Shown one piece after another: positions 25,535-36,082 of a stretch of DNA of 64,000 nucleotides (positions are counted from its first letter, which is position 1; each line of letters starts with the position of its first letter). A program made the translations under genes and the position numbers. The notes under the pieces are model-generated. The model had not been told where the DNA came from. It worked only from the letters and a program-made list of their open reading frames with translations, and made no database searches. Origin of the DNA: UBA6107 sp964459385. GTDB lineage: Bacteria > Chloroflexota > Anaerolineae > Anaerolineales > Anaerolineaceae. The stretch spans positions 215,654 through 279,653 of the forward strand of contig CAYWLG010000003.1 of NCBI GenBank assembly GCA_964459385.1, in the 5' to 3' direction.

Positions 25535-25552
25535 ATTTCTGCTGAGGTACCC

Positions 25553-26188
25553 ATGCGTAACAAGAAGAATAACTGGCGGTCCAATTCTATGAGTTTGGAG
25601 GCTTTTGATGAAACAAAGTTTGAAAAGGTGCATTCTGCCAGGCATGACAAACATGTCAAAACAGCGCGCAAAAACCCACACCAAGAAGAACAGTTCCGCT
25701 GCCAGAATTGCGGGCTGCTGGTCAGCACCGATCCTGAACTGGCTGGTGTGAACAACCGCAACCACTGCCCAAACTGTCTGTGGTCAAAACACGTAGACCT
25801 GAACAAGGCCGGTGATCGCAAAGCCACCTGTCAGGCTCGCATGCAGCCAGTGGGGTTGACGGTGAAGCAGACCCACAAGAAGTTTGCTTCAGCGGTTGGG
25901 GAACTGATGCTCATTCATCGCTGTACGGCTTGCGGCAAGCTCTCGATCAACCGCATCGCCGCGGACGATTCTGCCGGGCAGCTCTACCGGCTCTACCGCA
26001 CCTCTTTTAAGATGGAAGTGCCGTTACGTCGGCGTTTGGATGAACAGGGTATTCGCCCGCTTGAAGCTGCCGATCTGACCACCGTTTTCAGCCAACTGTT
26101 TGGCTGGCAATCCATTTTGGATGAATTCCAATCGCAGCCGCATCTTTTGATGCAAGAGCTGGACGAGCAGTTCATGCGGGTGGAGTAG
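25553..26188 (+). CDS. RNHCP-domain zinc-ribbon protein
   Basis: 211 residues with the RNHCP domain at about 45-135: two CxxC pairs (FRCQNCGLLV and HCPNCLWSKHVD) with the name-giving RNHCP, then GDRKATCQARMQPVGL, HRCTACGKLSINRIAADD. The paired cysteines and conserved histidines should bind zinc. The basic N-terminus (MRNKKNNWRSN) suggests nucleic-acid contact. Function of the family is not established. C-terminal part (135-211) is helical and shows nothing known. ATG 25553 follows GAGGTACCC right behind the leader terminator, so expression is likely controlled by attenuation. Confidence 0.85.
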   Translation: MRNKKNNWRSNSMSLEAFDETKFEKVHSARHDKHVKTARKNPHQEEQFRCQNCGLLVSTDPELAGVNNRNHCPNCLWSKHVDLNKAGDRKATCQARMQPVGLTVKQTHKKFASAVGELMLIHRCTACGKLSINRIAADDSAGQLYRLYRTSFKMEVPLRRRLDEQGIRPLEAADLTTVFSQLFGWQSILDEFQSQPHLLMQELDEQFMRVE

Positions 26189-26191
26189 ACG

Positions 26192-26228
26192 CTCAGGCCG
26201 TGGAAAAATTTCACGGCCTGAGATTTTA
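26192..26228. terminator. Bidirectional terminator after the RNHCP gene
   Basis: CTCAGGCCGTG / CACGGCCTGAG (26192-26202, 26212-26222) followed by ATTTTATT. It separates the RNHCP gene from the convergent lipoprotein gene. Confidence 0.85.
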
Positions 26229-26247
26229 TTGCCTGTTGATGAAAACA

Positions 26248-27360
26248 TTAGTTGAATAAAACGCACTCACATTTATAGAAGATCCACCCCGGGCCAAGAG
26301 CAGCGCACCCACCCGGCGGCTCCACACAACTGTTGCCGGGTTGTTGTTGGGGCCGGGGGGTAGGTGTGGGCAACGGGGTAGCCGTTGGCACCACGAAATC
26401 ACAAATGTTGACCAGCATGTGAGAGGGTTTGGCGTTGAAGATCCAGCCGCAGGTGTTATCCACCTGCCAGAGGTCGGCTTCGCTCTGGCTGTCCACCATT
26501 TCGATCATCTGCGGGCCGACCTTGCCCTGTCCACTCCAGGCCCACCAGGCGAACACCTGATTCTTGGGCAGCAATGACGGCTTGAAGGCGAATTCAACTG
26601 TGGCACCTGCTGCCGGATCGATGCGTGCCCAGGCCAGATCAGGGTCATCTCCTTTGCCCGAATCAAAGAGCAAGGTTTCGTAGCCATCCCCGGCCTGTCC
26701 ATCGGGAGAATGCGCTTTGCTGCCACCCACATCGCCATTAGCGTCTTTCCAAACCTGCACGCCATTGGTGGTCCATTCGCTGGACTTCAAACCGCTGGCG
26801 AGCACAAGGATATCGCCGCGCGAATCGAGGTTTAGGTCCAGTTCCAAGCCGACCAGCATGTCTTGCGGAACCTTGCCGGCGGCGTCTTTGTAGAATTGAA
26901 CATTGGCGAACATCCAGGCCTGGTTGGTGCCCATGCTGGCTGAGACAATATCCAGCCAGGGGAAGTAACTGCCATTCACAAAATCCACCGGCCGTTCCAG
27001 CTTGTCTTTTGACCAGTCATCGCAGCTGACGGCCACCAGGGTGGTCGCGCCCAGAGCTGCCCGTTCGCCGGTGTTGCAATCGCTTGTTTTCTGGTCGCGC
27101 GTATATACCGGCTCTGCCGGCATCATCTCGTGGTTGATGACCGCTTCTTCAGTCGGCGCAGGGGCCTCTGTGGTCTCGGCGGCCGGGGCGTTGGCTGCCT
27201 CGACAGTCGGAACGGTGGTTTCGAGTGCGGGGGACTCTGTTTCGATTTCGACTGCCTGTGTCGCAGGAGCAGAGGTCGAATTTGCCTTGCCCAGGGCCGA
27301 ACAACCCGTCAACAGGATGATCAAAATGACAATTCCGCTCGTTAAGTAAACTCTTTTCAT
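26248..27360 (-). CDS. Secreted lipoprotein, function unknown
   Basis: 370-residue predicted lipoprotein with signal peptide and lipobox ILLTGC, followed by a Thr/Glu/Pro/Ala-rich linker of about 65 residues. The main domain (about 90-330) is beta-rich with repeated Asp/Gly stretches such as LELDLNLDSRGDIL and VWKDANGDVGGS, the second of which looks like a calcium-binding DxNxD loop. The end is cysteine-rich (CVEPPGGCAAL, YKCECVLFN) after a Pro/Thr spacer. No enzyme motif is seen. ATG follows AAGGAG. The gene ends 20 bases from a terminator. Confidence 0.78.
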   Translation of the reverse strand: MKRVYLTSGIVILIILLTGCSALGKANSTSAPATQAVEIETESPALETTVPTVEAANAPAAETTEAPAPTEEAVINHEMMPAEPVYTRDQKTSDCNTGERAALGATTLVAVSCDDWSKDKLERPVDFVNGSYFPWLDIVSASMGTNQAWMFANVQFYKDAAGKVPQDMLVGLELDLNLDSRGDILVLASGLKSSEWTTNGVQVWKDANGDVGGSKAHSPDGQAGDGYETLLFDSGKGDDPDLAWARIDPAAGATVEFAFKPSLLPKNQVFAWWAWSGQGKVGPQMIEMVDSQSEADLWQVDNTCGWIFNAKPSHMLVNICDFVVPTATPLPTPTPRPQQQPGNSCVEPPGGCAALGPGWIFYKCECVLFN

Positions 27361-27376
27361 ACAGTTCTCCTTTGGG

Positions 27377-27598
27377 TTACTTTGAATTTCGTGCTTGCTT
27401 TTTGCTCATAATTTGTGTTAAATAGTTGATAAACGCATCAAAGTTTTGAAAAATCTTTAGCTCGCGTGTAGATGGATCTTCAAGCGAAATTTGCCATTGG
27501 CTATTTCCCTTGATTTGCGTTTGCCACATGCGCAGGAGAAATGAAACAGACTCTCTGCGATGGAACAATGAAACTTCGTCACCGCTTGGCTCGTTCAT
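27377..27598 (-). CDS. Small conserved-looking protein, divergent from the AfsR-like regulator
   Basis: 73 residues starting MNEPSGDEVSLFHRRESVSF. The pattern SFLLRMWQ...WQISLEDPSTRELKIFQNFDAFINYL resembles a widespread family of small proteins of about 60-80 residues with this W...SLE..T.E...F.....F..YL layout; its function is unknown. ATG 27598 follows AAGGTGAG; a longer frame to 27628 is possible. It lies 16 bp upstream of the lipoprotein gene on the same strand and could be its operon partner. 53 bases separate it from the divergent regulator gene. Confidence 0.65.
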   Translation of the reverse strand: MNEPSGDEVSLFHRRESVSFLLRMWQTQIKGNSQWQISLEDPSTRELKIFQNFDAFINYLTQIMSKKQARNSK

Positions 27599-27650
27599 CT
27601 CACCTTCATCGTATAAAATCAGCGTCAAAGAAACGTCAAAGCGCTCGAGA

Positions 27651-30600
27651 ATGGATATGAAAGAACCAGCGAAAACATTAGATGTTATTCAGGCAAAGTT
27701 TTTGGGTGACTTCGAGATCAGGGTTTCGGATCAGGTAGTTTCTGGCCTCTCCACGCTGAAATCCAAAGCCTTGCTTGCCTATCTGCTAATGGAAGGGCAA
27801 AAGCCGCAGCCCCGCGCTGTGCTGGCGGCCACTTTTTGGCCCGACGTGCCCGAACAGACCGCTTTGCACAATCTGCGTCAGGCGCTCGTGCTCATCAACA
27901 AAGCCTTCGTCTCATTCAATATGGGGAGTGAGCTTTTTGAATCCAACCGTGATTCGATCACGCTGCATCCCCAAGTGGCTCTCTCCGTTGATGCGCTGGA
28001 TTTCACCGCTCAAATGCAGGAACTCTTCAAATACATGGATGGGCCTCCCGAACGTGGCTATCCCATTCAGCGCCTGGGCCGGGTATTGCGCCTCTTTCGC
28101 GGCGAATTTTTGCCTTTTTTTTCGCTGCCAGACGCCGACCCGTTTGAAGACTGGCTGGCCATGAGGCGCGAATCGATCACCCGATTGGCCTTGCACGGAT
28201 TCGCCTGGCAACTGCAATATCACGAAAACAGAGGGGAATGGAACGCGGCTTACGGCTTAACTCAAAATTTGATCAAACTCGCCCCCTGGGATGAACAGGT
28301 GCACTACCGGGCCATTCGCTGCCTGCTAGAACTTTCACAGAGCAGCGCCGCAGCCTCTCACTATCAAAATGCCGTACATTATTTTCAAAAAGAATTGGAT
28401 GTCGAGCCCGGTTCCAGCCTGGATGCTGCCAAGCACTTGATCGACGATTTTCAGGCTGGCAAAAGACCTCAAACAGCCAAACCCTTTCCGACACCTGACC
28501 TGCCCCATTTTGCCACCCCCTTTATCGGCCGCAGCCGCGAGATCGAAGTGCTCGAAAGCTGGATGGCCGACCCGCACTGCAACCTGATCACCATCACCGG
28601 CCCGGGCGGCAGCGGCAAAACTCGCCTGGCAGTGCAAATGGCCGAACAGCAAAATTCACTTTTTAAAGACGGCGTTCACTTTGCCTCACTGGCCAACTGT
28701 CAAACCAGGCAGCAGATCGCGGCCAGCGTTTTTCGCTCACTGGGCATGCTCTTCGAGCGCGGCAATGATGCTTTTGAAGAACTGCTTGAATGGTCGCTCA
28801 ATCGCAAGGCGCTGTTGGTACTGGATAATGTGGATAACACCTCAGAAGCGGCTGATTTTGCAACCCGCCTGAGCGAGCATGCCCCGCAACTGATTCTGCT
28901 TTTTACTGCCTACAGCCGCCTGAATCTGATCGGCGAGAAGGTGTTCGCTCTCGAGGGATTACCACTGCAAAAAGGCCCCCTCGAAGATGGCCCGGCCGAA
29001 GCCGTGCAGTTGTATCTTTCGCACTTGCAGGCAGAGAGCCTGCCCGAATTTCATTCCCCCTCTTTTCTGGCAGATGTGAACCAGATTTGCGATCTGGTGG
29101 ACGGTATGCCGCTGGCCATTGCCCTGGCTGCCGGGCAAACCCGCTGCATGCCGGCAAACGAACTGCTGGCAGAGATCCGCCGCAATTTGGATGTTCTGCG
29201 CTCACAATCGGCCAATTACCCCGAACGGCACCGCAGCATTCAGGCTTCATTTGAGAATGCCTGGAACCATCTTTCAACAGACCGGCAGAAATTTCTGGCC
29301 TTGCTGACCGCTTTTCAAACCCCTTTCACGGCCAAGGCCGCTGAGACCGTCTTCGCGATCAGTTCGATCGATCTGCGCGACCTGGCCGGAGAGTCGCTGC
29401 TCACCTGGGACGCCAGCGAGCGATATCGCTTTCATCGCACCATTTGGCAGTACGCGCGCGAAAAATCGCAATTCAGTGAAGAAGAAAAAAAGGTTTATCG
29501 CCAGAAGTATGCCGAGTGGTTTTTTGCGAAACTGGCAGTTTTTCTCACCAATCAAGACCTGGATCATTTGGCCGATAATATGAAAGAGATCGAAGGAGAA
29601 CTGGCCGACAGCATGCAGGCATTGCACTGGTTCATCCAGTCACAGGCCTGGGCTGAAGTAAAGACAATGATCCATGCCCTCTTCCGCTATTTTGAAGGTC
29701 GCGGCTTGTTCCTGGCCGGCAGCGATCTTTTTAAGGAGATGGCTGAAGCCTGCGCCCAACAGCAAGGCGGGCTGGAATGTCAGGTGATGGCCTCCTCCAG
29801 GGCAGCGCTGCTTTCTCTGCGCATTCAGCAATATAAGCAGGCCGCCGAGTGGATCGATTTCGCCTATGCAAGGGCCAGAGAAAATGAGTGGCATGAAGAA
29901 ACTGCCTTCTGCCTGAACGTGCTGGCCTCGCAGGCCCTGGCCGCCAGCGGTTCTCACGAGGCAGAACGGTTTGCCACCGAAGCGCTGGACATCGCCGAGC
30001 GTTTTGAGATCGAAGAAGAGATCGCGCATGCGCTCTACAACCTGGGGTTCGCGCGCATCAATAAAGGCGAAGTGTCCCGAGCCTTTGAAGATCTGACCCG
30101 CTGCCGCCAGTTATGCCTGGTGCTTAAGAACTGGCGTAAGCTCTCGAAGGTGCTCAACTCGCTGGCAGATATTGCCTGTTACCGTTCCGATTTGGATCTG
30201 GCCATTGATTACTACACCCAGGCCCTGACCATTGCCCAGGGGATGGGAAATCAATATTCAGAAGCCTTGATCGCCAACAACATCGGTACGGTTTACATGG
30301 TGTTGAATGAGCATACCCCGGCAAAAGAATACCTGAACAAAAGCATTGAGCTGTGCCAGTTGGTGTTTGATCGCGAAGGGGAGGCCGTGGCCCTTGCCAA
30401 CCTGGGCGAGATCGCTCTCAAAGACGGCGACCTGAGCGAAAGTATCCACTATTGTCAGCGCTCACTTGAGATCAGCGAGAAGGCCGAATCCAACTGGGGA
30501 GAAATGTCAGCGCGGGTGATCCTGGCGCAGGCCTACATCAAGCGCAACGAGATCGAGAAAGCCCGCCGTGAGATCGCGCCCTTGATGAAATTGTCGCTTG

Positions 30601-30845
30601 AAACCGAAAGCCTTAACTTCTTCTACCGCGGGCTGGTCGAAGCCGCCCGGCTGTTGATCGCCACCCACAAGACGGAGGGACTGGCTGCCATTCTTGTTGA
30701 AGCCATGAAATCTGAAGGCATGGAAGACCTCACCCGCAGTGACGCACAAAGCCTGCTCGAAACGCTTCAACCCGAGGCCTCACCCGAAGACGAATTCAGC
30801 AGCGAATACATCCTTGCATTTATTTTGGAACGCGTAAACAACTGA
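27651..30845 (+). CDS. AfsR/SARP-like regulator: winged helix, BTAD, NTPase and TPR domains
   Basis: 1064-residue multidomain regulator. N-terminal winged helix (about 10-95, FLGDFEIRVSDQVV...LKSKALLAYLLMEG, RAVLAATFWPD), BTAD helical repeat (100-260), STAND-type NTPase (285-600) with Walker A GPGGSGKT at about 317 and Walker B ALLVLDNVDN at about 387, a winged-helix segment, and a C-terminal superhelix of about ten TPR-like repeats (650-1040). Such proteins activate transcription when ligand or partner binding to the TPR part opens the NTPase. No LuxR domain at the C-terminus. Two closely spaced ATGs (27651, 27657) are possible. Confidence 0.88.
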   Translation: MDMKEPAKTLDVIQAKFLGDFEIRVSDQVVSGLSTLKSKALLAYLLMEGQKPQPRAVLAATFWPDVPEQTALHNLRQALVLINKAFVSFNMGSELFESNRDSITLHPQVALSVDALDFTAQMQELFKYMDGPPERGYPIQRLGRVLRLFRGEFLPFFSLPDADPFEDWLAMRRESITRLALHGFAWQLQYHENRGEWNAAYGLTQNLIKLAPWDEQVHYRAIRCLLELSQSSAAASHYQNAVHYFQKELDVEPGSSLDAAKHLIDDFQAGKRPQTAKPFPTPDLPHFATPFIGRSREIEVLESWMADPHCNLITITGPGGSGKTRLAVQMAEQQNSLFKDGVHFASLANCQTRQQIAASVFRSLGMLFERGNDAFEELLEWSLNRKALLVLDNVDNTSEAADFATRLSEHAPQLILLFTAYSRLNLIGEKVFALEGLPLQKGPLEDGPAEAVQLYLSHLQAESLPEFHSPSFLADVNQICDLVDGMPLAIALAAGQTRCMPANELLAEIRRNLDVLRSQSANYPERHRSIQASFENAWNHLSTDRQKFLALLTAFQTPFTAKAAETVFAISSIDLRDLAGESLLTWDASERYRFHRTIWQYAREKSQFSEEEKKVYRQKYAEWFFAKLAVFLTNQDLDHLADNMKEIEGELADSMQALHWFIQSQAWAEVKTMIHALFRYFEGRGLFLAGSDLFKEMAEACAQQQGGLECQVMASSRAALLSLRIQQYKQAAEWIDFAYARARENEWHEETAFCLNVLASQALAASGSHEAERFATEALDIAERFEIEEEIAHALYNLGFARINKGEVSRAFEDLTRCRQLCLVLKNWRKLSKVLNSLADIACYRSDLDLAIDYYTQALTIAQGMGNQYSEALIANNIGTVYMVLNEHTPAKEYLNKSIELCQLVFDREGEAVALANLGEIALKDGDLSESIHYCQRSLEISEKAESNWGEMSARVILAQAYIKRNEIEKARREIAPLMKLSLETESLNFFYRGLVEAARLLIATHKTEGLAAILVEAMKSEGMEDLTRSDAQSLLETLQPEASPEDEFSSEYILAFILERVNN

Positions 30846-30860
30846 ATTCCCCCGTTAAAA

Positions 30861-30893
30861 AATCAGGGCGTATCGCTTGGATACGCCCTGATT
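30861..30893. terminator. Terminator between regulator and clpC
   Basis: Perfect 14-bp stem AATCAGGGCGTATC / GATACGCCCTGATT (30861-30874, 30880-30893). On the minus strand it runs into TTTTTTAACG, so it mainly ends the clpC transcript; 11 bases from the clpC stop. Confidence 0.88.
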
Positions 30894-30903
30894 CGTTCGT
30901 TTA

Positions 30904-33417
<2,514 letters not shown>

Positions 33418-33650
33418 GGAGTAATCCTCCTGAACCGCATACGCTCTTTACAGATAAAAGAACGGGTAAATATTAAGGATGGGGCCAGGCCCCGCAACGA
33501 TACAGACCAATTCGGTCAGATTTAAATCGATTGTACCAGTTTTTAAATGGAATTTCCTCTTTGTAAAGGCCCAAAAGGGAATATCTATCAAATATTTATA
33601 AAATATTAATAAACCCCGCGGGGGCCGATAACGCCCCTTAGGTAGGCCTC

Positions 33651-34697
33651 TTAATTGAGCAGGTAAGCCATCACCCACTGGGTCGTGGCAACCAGGGCTT
33701 CGCTGTGGGTGCGCTCGTAACTGTGGGAGGCATCCACGCCCGGACCGATGAGGGCAACCGCCACATCGCCACCGGCGCGCAGCAGGGCTTCACCATCGGA
33801 ACCGTAATAGGGGTAGATATCCACCTTGTAGGCGATCTGCTCGGCATCGGCCAGTGCACGCAGGCGCTGGCTGAGCCCGTAATGGTAGGGGCCGCCTGAA
33901 TCTTTGACACACAGGGTGGAGTGAAACTCATCCGAGTTCTGTCCGCTGCCCACGGCAGCCATATCCACGGCCACCAGTTCGGCCAGGTCGGCCGGGAACC
34001 CGGCAGCGGCACCGTGCCCCACCTCTTCATAATTGCTGATGAGCACATAAGTGGTCTGGGCGGGTTTCAGCCCGGCCTCATCGAGCGCCAGCAGGGCTTC
34101 AAGGATGGAAGCCACGCCGGCCTTGTCATCGAGATGGCGTGAACGCACGAAGCCGTTCACTACCTCTACACGCGGATCAAAGGCGATAAAATCGCCCACT
34201 TCAATGCCCAGAGCGCGTGTATCTTCCGCCGAATTCACCATCGCATCGAGGCGCACTTCCATTGTATCGGCACTGCGTTTGTTCTCGCTGACGGCCGCGC
34301 CGTGAACGTGACCTGAAGCCTGATTGAGCAAAATGCTGCCACGCACCTTTTTGCCGCTTTGGGTGAAGACCGTGCAGCCCTCGCCCTCGATGGAATTCCA
34401 GGCATACCCGCCCACCTGGGTCATCACCAGGCGGCCGCTGGGCTTGATCTCTTTGACCATCGCTCCCAGGGTGTCGACGTGCCCGGTCAGTCCGCGCGGG
34501 GCGTCTTTACTTTGGCCGGGAACCGTTACCAACAGCGCCCCTTTGCGGTTGCGCTTGCAGGTCACTCCGTTCAGTTTTGAAAACGCTTCATCACATAGAT
34601 CAACGGCCAGATCGGCACAGCCGGTCGGGCTGGGGGTATTGAGAAGCTGTACCAAAAAATTCACCAGGCGTTTTTCGTCGATTTTGGGTTGGGTCAT
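33651..34697 (-). CDS. M42-family metallo-aminopeptidase
   Basis: 348-residue dinuclear zinc peptidase of the M42 (FrvX/PepA-like, TET) family, an aminopeptidase that trims small peptides in the cytoplasm. Metal-binding residues lie in GHVDTLG, HLDDKAGVAS, SNYEEVGHGAA (catalytic Glu pair), VAVDMAAVGS and the last His in DASHSYERTH. Length normal for the family. It is 12 bp downstream of the thioesterase gene and therefore co-transcribed with it. Confidence 0.9.
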   Translation of the reverse strand: MTQPKIDEKRLVNFLVQLLNTPSPTGCADLAVDLCDEAFSKLNGVTCKRNRKGALLVTVPGQSKDAPRGLTGHVDTLGAMVKEIKPSGRLVMTQVGGYAWNSIEGEGCTVFTQSGKKVRGSILLNQASGHVHGAAVSENKRSADTMEVRLDAMVNSAEDTRALGIEVGDFIAFDPRVEVVNGFVRSRHLDDKAGVASILEALLALDEAGLKPAQTTYVLISNYEEVGHGAAAGFPADLAELVAVDMAAVGSGQNSDEFHSTLCVKDSGGPYHYGLSQRLRALADAEQIAYKVDIYPYYGSDGEALLRAGGDVAVALIGPGVDASHSYERTHSEALVATTQWVMAYLLN

Positions 34698-34708
34698 TTC
34701 TGCCTCAG

Positions 34709-35131
34709 TTAAAGCGATTTGCCTTCGTATTCGCTGATGACGCGGCGCAGCTCGTCGCTCACCGGCACGGAGGTCTTGCTGTGGTAATCATAGGCCACCA
34801 TCACGGTTTCGGCAGTGGCAAACAGGGTCTTTTCATCGCCCGAGAGCACTTCGTACTCCATAATCACGCTTTTGGTGCCAATGCGGGTGATGCCCATCGT
34901 CACCAGCACGTCATCGGTGGGCTGAATGGGCTGCAAATATTTGACGTGCACATCCGCCACGATAAAGGGCAGGGCGTTGAAAGAATGGCCGTCGAAAAGC
35001 CCCAGATCGAGCAAATAATGCAGCCGGGCGGTCTCGATGTAGGTCAGAAATTTGGAATTGTTCACGTGCCACTGAGGATCGAGATCCCCGTAGCGAACTG
35101 AAATGGGATAGTGGAAGCGAAATTTTGTCAT
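34709..35131 (-). CDS. Acyl-CoA thioesterase, 4HBT/YbgC hot-dog type
   Basis: 140-residue hot-dog-fold thioesterase. Motif VRYGDLDPQWHVNNSKFLTYIETARLHYL has the catalytic Asp and following His-Asn-Asn of the FadM/YbgC group; the later strands VTMGITRIGTKSVIMEYEV are typical. Substrate probably an acyl-CoA, chain length unknown. No Shine-Dalgarno is present and TATAAT lies 6 nt before the ATG, so the transcript is likely leaderless. First gene of a two-gene unit with the M42 peptidase. Confidence 0.88.
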   Translation of the reverse strand: MTKFRFHYPISVRYGDLDPQWHVNNSKFLTYIETARLHYLLDLGLFDGHSFNALPFIVADVHVKYLQPIQPTDDVLVTMGITRIGTKSVIMEYEVLSGDEKTLFATAETVMVAYDYHSKTSVPVSDELRRVISEYEGKSL

Positions 35132-35137
35132 GGTTGA

Positions 35138-35143
35138 ATTATA
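35138..35143 (-). promoter_or_regulatory. -10 box for a leaderless thioesterase mRNA
   Basis: TATAAT on the minus strand, six bases from the ATG at 35131; the -35 region is poor. Confidence 0.55.
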
Positions 35144-35255
35144 CCCGCCCGCAAAGTTTTCTTTTCTCGTTAGTTTGGTTGAAATTTACATGCGGGTTTT
35201 TATGAATTTTTCACGCCAATTATTCAATGACTTATTAATGAAAGGACGTATACTA

Positions 35256-35313
35256 TTGTCAGAATTCCAAAAATATGAGATAAATAAGGTATTCTTATCC
35301 TATTTGTCTCATA
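35256..35313 (+). promoter_or_regulatory. Rrf2 promoter with long palindromic operator
   Basis: TTGTCA (35256-35261), 17 nt, GATAAA (35279-35284). An inverted repeat TATGAGATAAATA (35274-35286) / TATTTGTCTCATA (35301-35313) with 12 of 13 pairs matched overlaps the -10 box; 14 bases separate the arms. Size and position fit autorepression by the Rrf2 dimer. ATG follows at 35327 behind AAGAGG. Confidence 0.75.
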
Positions 35314-35326
35314 AGAGGTTCGGAAT

Positions 35327-35725
35327 ATGCAAATTACACGACAGGCCGATTATGCATTGCGGGCCATGCTTTATTTAGCGAAATTACCGCCTAATGAACG
35401 CGCCGCTACCAGCCAGATCGCAGAGACCAAAAAGATACCCCCGTCCTTTCTGGCCAAAATTATCTCCCAGCTTTCCATTGCCGGGCTGATTCACACCTCT
35501 CGCGGTGCCCGCGGGGGTGTCACCCTGGCGCGCGAAGCCAAAGAAATTTCAGTGCTCGAAGTGGTCGAAGCCATTGATGGCCCCATCGCATTGAATGAGT
35601 GCACCGTTTCACCCGAAGGCTGCCCCTTCTCAGAAGACTGCCCCATCCACGATCTGTGGTGCGGCACCCAGGCAGAACTGGTGCAAAAGCTTCGCAGTAC
35701 CAGCTTTGCCGATTTTGAAGGTTAA
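35327..35725 (+). CDS. Rrf2-family regulator, IscR-like with Fe-S ligands
   Basis: 132-residue winged-helix regulator. Starts MQITRQADYALRAMLYLAKL with the Rrf2 HTH (SQIAETKKIPPSFLAKIISQL) and wing (SRGARGGVTLA). Cysteines C92, C99 and C105, followed by H108, line up with the IscR [2Fe-2S] ligands (three Cys and one His); C112 is an extra cysteine. Likely an iron-sulfur or redox sensor. The promoter carries a palindrome across the -10 box, suggesting that it represses itself. No isc or suf genes are in the window. Confidence 0.9.
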   Translation: MQITRQADYALRAMLYLAKLPPNERAATSQIAETKKIPPSFLAKIISQLSIAGLIHTSRGARGGVTLAREAKEISVLEVVEAIDGPIALNECTVSPEGCPFSEDCPIHDLWCGTQAELVQKLRSTSFADFEG

Positions 35726-35764
35726 ACCCTACACTCTTTTCGGCAATTAAAGGATAATAGCCTC

Positions 35765-36022
35765 ATGCCAACAGGAACACCCGTAAACCGTCAATGGGTT
35801 GTCAAATTGAAGGACGGTACCATTGTGATCGATTGGGGTGACAATCTTTTTCAAGATGTGCATTCCGGCGATTTCGTCAATGTCAACGAAAAAGAAGTCA
35901 GCCACCATCTCGAGAACGATGAACTGGATTGGTTGATCCGCGTGGGAAGGGTCACTTCTTACAATACGCAGACCGTCTGGTTCAATCGTCTGCCCGAGCG
36001 TCCGCAAAACACAATGGAATAA
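35765..36022 (+). CDS. Small conserved-looking protein, unknown
   Basis: 85 residues starting MPTGTPVNRQWVVKLKDGTI. Beta-rich, soluble, no cysteines, no signal peptide and no motif I recognise. The start has a Shine-Dalgarno (AAAGGATAATAG). It is 39 bp after the Rrf2 gene on the same strand and is followed by a strong terminator, so it is likely the second gene of an Rrf2 operon. A regulated partner of Rrf2 is a reasonable guess only. Confidence 0.6.
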   Translation: MPTGTPVNRQWVVKLKDGTIVIDWGDNLFQDVHSGDFVNVNEKEVSHHLENDELDWLIRVGRVTSYNTQTVWFNRLPERPQNTME

Positions 36023-36042
36023 GGCCTGCATTGAAAACCATT

Positions 36043-36073
36043 TTCCCTCCCGATGCATGGGAGGGAATTTTTT
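36043..36073 (+). terminator. Terminator in front of the first MFS gene
   Basis: TTCCCTCCC / GGGAGGGAA (36043-36051, 36059-36067), seven-base loop, T-run 36068-36073. It ends the Rrf2 unit. The T-run stops one base before the AAGGA ribosome-binding site of the next gene, leaving no room for a separate promoter. Confidence 0.85.
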
Positions 36074-36082
36074 AAGGAAAAC

